Assembly (NCBI GenBank): GCA_025782575.1
Contig: JALGYY010000048.1
Coordinates: 41,663-105,662, forward strand
Origin: a bacterium
Lineage (GTDB): Bacteria; Orphanbacterota; Orphanbacteria; Orphanbacterales; Orphanbacteraceae
Direction of reading: 5' to 3'
Length of the DNA: 64,000 nucleotides
Each line of letters starts with the position of its first letter. Positions within the stretch are counted from its first letter, which is position 1. Below, in pieces: positions 59,051-64,000 of the stretch. A model generated the notes under the pieces. It made no database searches and was not told the origin of the DNA. It was given only the letters and a program-made list of their open reading frames with translations. A program made the translations under genes and the position numbers.

Positions 59051-61210
59051 CTACCTGAGCAAGACCATCTTTCTTGTCGCTCGGAAATCGCCTGCTTCCA
59101 TTCGTGCGAAGTAGACGCCGGAGCCCACCGTGCTTCCGGAGTCATCTTTACCGTCCCAGACGACCGGGAATCCGCCCGCATCGAGCTGGCCGTCCACCAG
59201 GGTCCGGACCAGGCGACCGTTCGCGTTGTACACACCGAGTCGAACGTAGCCCGGTTTCGGAGTCGTCATGCGAATCGTCGTCAAGGGGTTGAAGGGGTTG
59301 GGCGTGGGGAGTTGCAGAGTAAAACGGCTCGGAACGATCATCTCATCCACGTCTGGGGCTGTGACATCGGTCGGGTCGGGTTGCTTCATGATGAACGCGA
59401 GTTTGAAGTATGGGGGCAAATCGGTTGTGGGGGCGCTGTCGAATGCGGGGATGTTCACATTGTGATCGTGGTTAAGAAAATCGGGGATATTGAACGCACC
59501 GAGCCCCTTGTCGGTCGGGGTTCCCGTGGGGCTATAGGTGCGCTCCGCAGGTGGGTTTATGGAGTGGGTGTGATCCCCGCCGCCCGTTGCTCCGGGCTCC
59601 TCCCCCGCGCCGGTTCCATAAATGAAACGGCTTTGCAGATCGGGCGTTCCACCGGTTCCATCGCAGAGTGCCCAATCACCCGGCATCGCGGAGAGCGCCC
59701 CGGCCCACATGCTGATGAATCCGGCAGGAGGAATCGCCGGCCCCGTGCCCTCGTAGATGATGAAAGCGAGCTTGAAGTAGGGCGGGAAAGAAGATGCAGT
59801 GCTGCTGCTGAACGCGGGGATGTCGAGGTCGTGCTTGTGCGTTGCCCTGGCCTGCTGAAAGATCGCGGATAAACCCCGGCGATTGACTGTCGAGGAGGGA
59901 TTTCCGCTCCTCTCGACGGGCGGGTTGACCTGATGGGTGTGATCTAGAGACGAGGGCACACTGGTGCCCGGTTCCTCGCCGGTGATAGTTCCCCGAACGA
60001 ACAGATCCTGCAGATCGGGCCTGCCACCGTTTCCATCGCAGAGTGCCCAATCACTCGGGATCGAAGCCAGGGAGTTGGGCCACATGCCAATCAAACCCGT
60101 TGGAACGCTAGTCAGAGTATCCGTCATGATGTAGGCCAGCCTGCGATGGCCCGGCAGCACCTCGGTCGAGGCGGAGTTGCTGTTGAAGGCCGGAATATTT
60201 ATGTCGTGTTTGTGGGGATCTACGGATGTTTCCGATGAAGGGAGGAGGTTGCGCTGGACACTCGCCGAGCTGTTGTTGCCGCTCGTTGTCTTCGGTGGGT
60301 TAACCGAGTGTTTGTGTTTTCCCGTGCCTCCCGTCAACCCCGGTTCTTCCCCGAAGTTCGTTCCGTAGATGAAACGATCCCGAAGATCAGGAGTACCGGG
60401 CGCGCCGTCGCACAGGACCCACCCTGTCGGGATGGAAGCGAGCGTACCGGACCACATCGCAACCGTTACAGGGGGCGGCGGGCTCACGAGGAGACGCAGT
60501 CCGTAGGTTCCCGAAGATTGCGTACAGAGCGTAGTCGGATCTGATGAAAAGAATGAGTTGCCCCCCGAACTAGAATCGGAGGCGATTCCCGGCTGCTCAC
60601 CGATCGGACTTCCCGGCGGCATCTTGACATAGATCCAGGCATTCCCAGTTGAGTAAACAGTGATCCCCGGCGTGATGCACAGGCTGATCGAATCCGGGAA
60701 CCCGCCCCCGGCCGGGGGAAACGTCGGGTTCGAAAAGGTCAGTACAGGGGCATAGACCGCCGGGTCGGGGCATGTAACGCCTGGCGCCAGAATCACCCCC
60801 GCTTCGGGAAGCGCCGTCGTGGCTCCGGGGTCGACTCCATGGATCTCGATGCCCGCTAGCTCATAGGGGGGTGTCGGCAATTGGGAAGAGCCGTAGCGAA
60901 TGAAAAAGTAGTCGGTGGGGCCGGCAGGATCCTGGACAACATAGAAAACCTCAAAGCTGCCGTCGTCCTGCCGGAGCTCCGTCAGGCCCGCCGATTGAGT
61001 CTTGGAGGGGTTGATTGTCCGATTTCCCGCTTTCCCGTCCGGCATCGGAAGGGACAGTTCCCGCGGAATGTATTCCCCGGTCCCAACTGCGGCAGACTGA
61101 GGCAATGCGATCGGGTTTGATGGTTCCGTACCGATAACGGTTCCCGCGAGAATGAGTGCCGCCGGAGTCAGGGCCGACAGACCGAGGAAGCCCCGCTTTC
61201 GACGCGTCAT
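59051..61210 (-). CDS. Secreted protein with three tail-collar-like modules and FlgD-like sorting tail
   Basis: The main start is taken as the ATG at 61210 (719 residues), which overlaps the stop of a 30-codon upstream frame. The N-terminus has an export signal (RRKRGFLGLSALTPAALILA). Residues ~60-240 are a beta domain. Three modules follow near 268, 388 and 513, each with P-x-x-W-x-L-C-D-G-x-x-G-x-P-D-L-x-x-x-F and a GEEPG...H-x-H-x-x-N-P-P segment (SDWALCDGNGGRPDLQDLFV). This is the phage tail-collar pattern, with paired histidines that could bind metal. The last ~85 residues are a FlgD-like cassette (GSGVYFARMEAG, RKMVLLR). Surface fibre or receptor-binding roles are plausible. Confidence 0.75.
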   Translation of the reverse strand: MTRRKRGFLGLSALTPAALILAGTVIGTEPSNPIALPQSAAVGTGEYIPRELSLPMPDGKAGNRTINPSKTQSAGLTELRQDDGSFEVFYVVQDPAGPTDYFFIRYGSSQLPTPPYELAGIEIHGVDPGATTALPEAGVILAPGVTCPDPAVYAPVLTFSNPTFPPAGGGFPDSISLCITPGITVYSTGNAWIYVKMPPGSPIGEQPGIASDSSSGGNSFFSSDPTTLCTQSSGTYGLRLLVSPPPPVTVAMWSGTLASIPTGWVLCDGAPGTPDLRDRFIYGTNFGEEPGLTGGTGKHKHSVNPPKTTSGNNSSASVQRNLLPSSETSVDPHKHDINIPAFNSNSASTEVLPGHRRLAYIMTDTLTSVPTGLIGMWPNSLASIPSDWALCDGNGGRPDLQDLFVRGTITGEEPGTSVPSSLDHTHQVNPPVERSGNPSSTVNRRGLSAIFQQARATHKHDLDIPAFSSSTASSFPPYFKLAFIIYEGTGPAIPPAGFISMWAGALSAMPGDWALCDGTGGTPDLQSRFIYGTGAGEEPGATGGGDHTHSINPPAERTYSPTGTPTDKGLGAFNIPDFLNHDHNVNIPAFDSAPTTDLPPYFKLAFIMKQPDPTDVTAPDVDEMIVPSRFTLQLPTPNPFNPLTTIRMTTPKPGYVRLGVYNANGRLVRTLVDGQLDAGGFPVVWDGKDDSGSTVGSGVYFARMEAGDFRATRKMVLLR

Positions 61211-61299
61211 CGGAGGATGTTCCGGATTGATCTTGTCCGGGTTCTTGATGGAGGGGAGATCTTGAGCGATAGGCAAGCTGAGGTTGGGTAGAGACTCAT
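61207..61299 (-). CDS. 30-codon upstream ORF coupled to the collar protein
   Basis: AAAGGAGG lies seven bases before the ATG at 61299, the best ribosome site here. The frame reads MSLYPTSACLSLKISPPSRT, RTRSIRNILR and ends CGATGA, sharing ATGA with the main gene. Either it is a translated leader that couples initiation of the main frame, or one base has been gained or lost. The main frame is open through the same bases (SLPNLSLPIAQDLPSIKNPD), which would give a longer, normal N-terminus. Confidence 0.45.
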   Translation of the reverse strand: MSLYPTSACLSLKISPPSRTRTRSIRNILR

Positions 61300-61602
61300 G
61301 GCGCTTCCTCCTTTGGAGGGCCGGGTTAAGGCCACTACGATCCTCGATCGCTGCGCAAACCCACAGGACGACACTCTTACGGGAAAACGCCGCAAAAGGC
61401 TCTCGCCAAAATTTGATCAGTTAAATATAACACACTTCAGCGTATCCCTATGGCTCCAAGAGCCTGGTCCCCGTTCACATGGCGAAAACCAGGAAGGAAT
61501 TCCCTTTGCCTTGTCGAGTAGACCGGGGAGTCACCTCCCGACCCCTCAGATCCGGACGTGCGGGAGTAGCGCATCCTGCGTGTGGCTGTGGTCTCTTCGC
61601 CT

Positions 61603-61905
61603 AGACCCGAGACTTGTGTTAACCAGCCGGGCAAAAGTTCGCTTTCGTTTCTCCGGTGTGTTTTGCGCTTGGCCGGAGTACCCGGGGCCGATATTCTCGG
61701 ACCCATCTCAGCAAACCAGGCCGTGAGCGCCACCTTATATAATGGAGAGGGAATAGCTGCGTGCTGATACCTGACCTAGGCCGAGAGTGTGGCCCGGAAA
61801 AGCTGAGAATTGATAGTTTCGGTCATCCCGGGTGCCTGTCACGACCGGCGTAAGTCATGATCTTGCAATTCGATCGAATTTTCGGACACTACGGCCTCGC
61901 GCGGT
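61603..61905 (+). repeat. Family B plus family E composite repeat
   Basis: GACCCGAGACTTGTGTTAACC and CAAAAGTTCGCTTTCG (family B) lead into TATATAATGGAGAGGGAATA, CACGACCGGCGTAAGTCATG and TTGCAATTCGATCGAATTTT (family E). This copy shows that B and E can be adjacent parts of one longer element. No gene seen from 61300 to 62260. Confidence 0.55.
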
Positions 61906-62059
61906 CCAGCAACCAGAGCTGGGCGAGGTTGTCTCGATTCCACAGGTCGGTGGCCTGCATCATCGGTATGTGCGGGTAACCGCCTGATTCGTGCGGAGAA
62001 AACTGACCGTGATCAGGCAGAAACGTCCGCCGATCCTGCGATTCGCTGCTGAGCTTGCC

Positions 62060-62190
62060 TTTCAATCAGATCAACCTTCGTCAGATTTCTGAACCAGACA
62101 CCAGACAGCCGACTTGATCATATGGATTGGCGTTCAAATCGGGCAGATGGAGTTTTTTGTAAGAACAACTCTTCGTGTACAATCGAAATC
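62060..62190 (+). repeat. Extended family C repeat (copy C8)
   Basis: AATCAGATCAACCTTCGTCA, GATCATATGGATTGGCGTTC, AAATCGGGCAGATGGAG and TGTACAATCG, parallel to 57950-58078. Confidence 0.55.
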
Positions 62191-62260
62191 TAATGCAGGG
62201 ACAACAAGCACCAACACATGCTTCGGCTACTCGAGCCAAAATCGGCCGCTCCTTGATGTG

Positions 62261-62791
62261 TTAATGGCCTATCTGATACCATCTATCCTGAATTGTCACT
62301 GAGTCCACTTTCCGAAATCTTATCATTTCGATCACTTCTTCCAGCCCTATGAATTCCTTATAGCTTTCATTGAATGCTTCCACTTCCGTGTACCATGGCT
62401 TGCCATCACCATTCCCTGAGTACTTGTCGGCAATTCTTCCATAGACAGCATGGAGGCACTCTAGAGCGTGCATTAGCTCGTCGTACGATGGGTGGTGATT
62501 TTGATTGCCTAGACGATCAGCCATCGACGATAGTATGGCTACTGCAATATCCCGTTTGAAGGCATGCTCCTGGTCCTCTTCAATTTGAACCTCGATGCTC
62601 GAGATTCGCATAATGGCGTCAAAGTGCTGAAAGGCAATCTCTTGTTCGCTCGTTGAGGCGAGCCCGAGCCTGTTGCCTTGAGAATCAACCTGCTCTGCAC
62701 AGGCAGGAACTACCACTGCCATCGCTACTGCCACAGTGACTCCGGAGAGGATTTGATGCATCTTCAGCAAGCCGCGCACAGGAGTCAACAT
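62261..62791 (-). CDS. Hypothetical exported (lipo)protein
   Basis: The ATG at 62791 is preceded by AAAGGA at normal spacing; 176 residues. The signal (LSGVTVAVAMAVVVPACAEQ) has a possible lipobox with Cys31. The mature part is helical and acidic (QEIAFQHFDAIMRISSIEVQ; DELMHALECLHAVYGRIADK; ESYKEFIGLEEVIEMIRFRK) with no motif I recognise. The helices suggest a four-helix bundle, perhaps periplasmic. A diverged family A copy lies nine bases before the start. Confidence 0.6.
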   Translation of the reverse strand: MLTPVRGLLKMHQILSGVTVAVAMAVVVPACAEQVDSQGNRLGLASTSEQEIAFQHFDAIMRISSIEVQIEEDQEHAFKRDIAVAILSSMADRLGNQNHHPSYDELMHALECLHAVYGRIADKYSGNGDGKPWYTEVEAFNESYKEFIGLEEVIEMIRFRKVDSVTIQDRWYQIGH

Positions 62792-62799
62792 TTTGCGGT

Positions 62800-62879
62800 C
62801 CTTTCAGGAAACTCGCCGACGGCGCCCCGTTTCACCTGAGGACGACCGTGATTCGCGCTCGACCTCACGATACCATAGC
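62800..62879 (-). repeat. Diverged family A repeat (copy A10)
   Basis: Minus strand: ATGGTATCGTGAGGTCGAGC, CGCGAATCACGGTCGTCC and GGTGAAACGGGGCGCC, aligned with the reference copy. It ends nine bases before the start codon at 62791. Confidence 0.45.
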
Positions 62880-63012
62880 GACTTAACGGAGCGTAGGAGC
62901 GTTCAAATTCTGCAAATCTCTAACTCCAGTGGATCTTGCGCTCATTCGATGGGGCTCTCTGACTGTTCAGGTGGTGTTATCGGTGCGGACAGAACAAGAG
63001 AAGAGGTTCCCT

Positions 63013-63618
63013 ATGACTTCCATGTTCCGAGTGGCTTCTACCGGACTCCTGGTAGCCGTATTGGCCGGGTGCGCGGGGGTCCAGTATGTTTCGCTTCCGC
63101 AGATACAACAGGAGTCAATTCTTGCGGCGGCAACCAAGGTCATGCCGGAGACCGCCGGGATTGATGTAATTGCGATCAAGAAGTCGAGACTAGACAATCC
63201 AACGGTAATCATCGCCGGGCGTCTCCTCGAGGGCGATCTAACGGGAGACACAGAACCATACTACCGCGGCGGGGAAGGTATCCATGAGAGGGTAACGCGC
63301 ATTGCCAGTACCCGTGCCTACTGGCTATTGAAATCTGTGCTCATAGAAGCTGACGTCACCCGCGTAAGTGAACTTGAAGTTCACGTACATCAGCGTATGC
63401 GCATGTCGACCGTTTATGAAGTAGTTGGCGGCGAAATCCCACTGGCAACCAAAGACGATACGATACTGATATATTGTATATCTATCAATCTTGAGAATAT
63501 CGCAGCTACTGAGTGGGTCGCGATGGATCGGGGCACTTTCATAGATTCATGGGACATTACCAAGAATTTGATCTCGAAATTCGATTTCCGTTTCAAGCAG
63601 ATTCCCGATGGTCAGTAA
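63013..63618 (+). CDS. Hypothetical lipoprotein
   Basis: The ATG at 63013 follows AAGAGGT; 201 residues. Signal FRVASTGLLVAVLAGC is a clear lipobox. The mature protein is alpha/beta with no known motif (QIQQESILAAATKVMPETAG; TRIASTRAYWLLKSVLIEAD; MRMSTVYEVVGGEIPLATKD). The overall pattern suggests a compact outer-membrane-attached domain. It converges with, and overlaps by seven bases, the ParB-like remnant. Function unknown. Confidence 0.65.
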   Translation: MTSMFRVASTGLLVAVLAGCAGVQYVSLPQIQQESILAAATKVMPETAGIDVIAIKKSRLDNPTVIIAGRLLEGDLTGDTEPYYRGGEGIHERVTRIASTRAYWLLKSVLIEADVTRVSELEVHVHQRMRMSTVYEVVGGEIPLATKDDTILIYCISINLENIAATEWVAMDRGTFIDSWDITKNLISKFDFRFKQIPDGQ

Positions 63619-63890
63619 GGCAGCTTGTCCGGCTCGACACCGATGAAATCAGGCTCTGGATCCACATCGAACTGAACTGCCCGGATAGAATCCAACCCGC
63701 CGTTGAGTGCCTTACACACGCGGTGCATTCCGTCCATCACTCCCCCGTCTTGGGACAGAATGATCGGATGACGCAATTCCGTCTCGTGGATCAGCTTGGA
63801 AGGTATTGCAATGCTACGACAAGTCGGCATGTCGCCCTTGTGACTGTACCAGAACGGCTGATCGAGCTCGCCAATGGCTGCGAGGGCTAG
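63612..63890 (-). pseudogene. ParB-like nuclease-domain small protein, 5'-truncated by IS630
   Basis: The frame reads ELDQPFWYSHKGDMPTCRSI, then HPIILSQDGGVMDGMHRVCK and DPEPDFIGVEPDKLPY. It resembles the family of ~100-residue ParB/sulfiredoxin-like proteins with D-G-x-V-M-D-G-M-H-R. Upstream, the frame has no start codon and runs directly into the end of an IS630 transposase. An internal ATG at 63830 could start a 72-residue product. Confidence 0.6.
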
Positions 63891-64000
63891 TGTCCTGTCC
63901 CGGCGATAGCTTTACATAATCGCTCGATTTTTTGAAGGATGGAATCGGCTGTGGCAGTCCAGGCGAACGGACGAGATCGGGGATTGTAGTTACGGACGAA
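63887..64000 (-). mobile_element. IS630-family transposase, C-terminal end (cut by window edge)
   Basis: The minus-strand frame from the window end reads FVRNYNPRSRPFAWTATADS, ILQKIERLCKAIAGTGH and TAG (63887-63889). The pattern Y-N-x-x-x-x-P-F-x-W-T-A-x-A-x-x-I-x-x-K-I-x-R-x-C ... G-T-G-H is typical of IS630/Tc1-like transposase ends. The element end is probably the CTAGTG just past the stop, consistent with TA target use. Confidence 0.75.

Overview
The window looks like a chromosomal segment from an uncultured FCB-group bacterium, most like Candidatus Eisenbacteria. That placement is an inference from style, not from a marker gene. The supporting traits are many Sec-exported proteins built from parallel beta-helix, HAF-type or propeller repeats, C-terminal FlgD-like cassettes ending in K-K/R-M-V-L-L-R/K, dockerin-like loops, and Hanks-type kinases fused to TolB-like/TPR or PD40 sensor halves. 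TGA, TAG and TAA all terminate intact genes, so the code is standard. No rRNA, intact tRNA or CRISPR array was seen.

Layout. 0-9 kb: a frameshifted MddA-like methyltransferase, a dockerin-like secreted protein, an ABM monooxygenase, a Ser/Thr kinase broken by an amber codon, a LysM protein of unknown role, an SRPBCC protein and a decayed beta-helix gene. 9-16.5 kb: a methyltransferase, an SGNH-like/MBOAT acyltransferase pair, an ATP-grasp enzyme, a VOC protein, a DUF4395-rhodanese fusion and a coiled-coil protein that may be a secretion-translocator relative. 16.7-32 kb: a block of very large secreted proteins, all on the minus strand, several with frameshifts. 32.5-44.7 kb: sulfide:quinone oxidoreductase-like enzyme, an FN3 lipoprotein, two PadR modules each with a visible operator, a polysaccharide deacetylase/methyltransferase pair, a SpoIID protein, a GH-like protein and a TlpA/outer-membrane/lipoprotein operon. 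45-64 kb: a mosaic of small genes (AraC, DUF6265, MOSC, HspQ, CPXCG, RRM, a Lys-rich mini-protein), a second kinase, a tail-collar-like secreted protein, transposase remnants and many dispersed repeats, ending in a partial IS630.

Two patterns stand out. (1) Seven coding tails in the window end in the same short motif, W-G-x-[VIL]-K-x-x-F-[RK], at or very near the stop codon. It is carried by signal-peptide proteins that lack the FlgD-like cassette, so it may be a second, short C-terminal sorting tag. (2) An ~85-bp element with a TTGTGGTAT (extended -10-like) edge recurs at least eleven times. It is always in the same orientation and mostly directly upstream of minus-strand genes, so it may be a duplicated promoter-leader or the outward-reading end of an insertion sequence. 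Many genes carry a single in-frame stop or one-base shift. Homopolymer cases may be assembly errors, whereas the multi-base lesions and orphan tails look like real decay.
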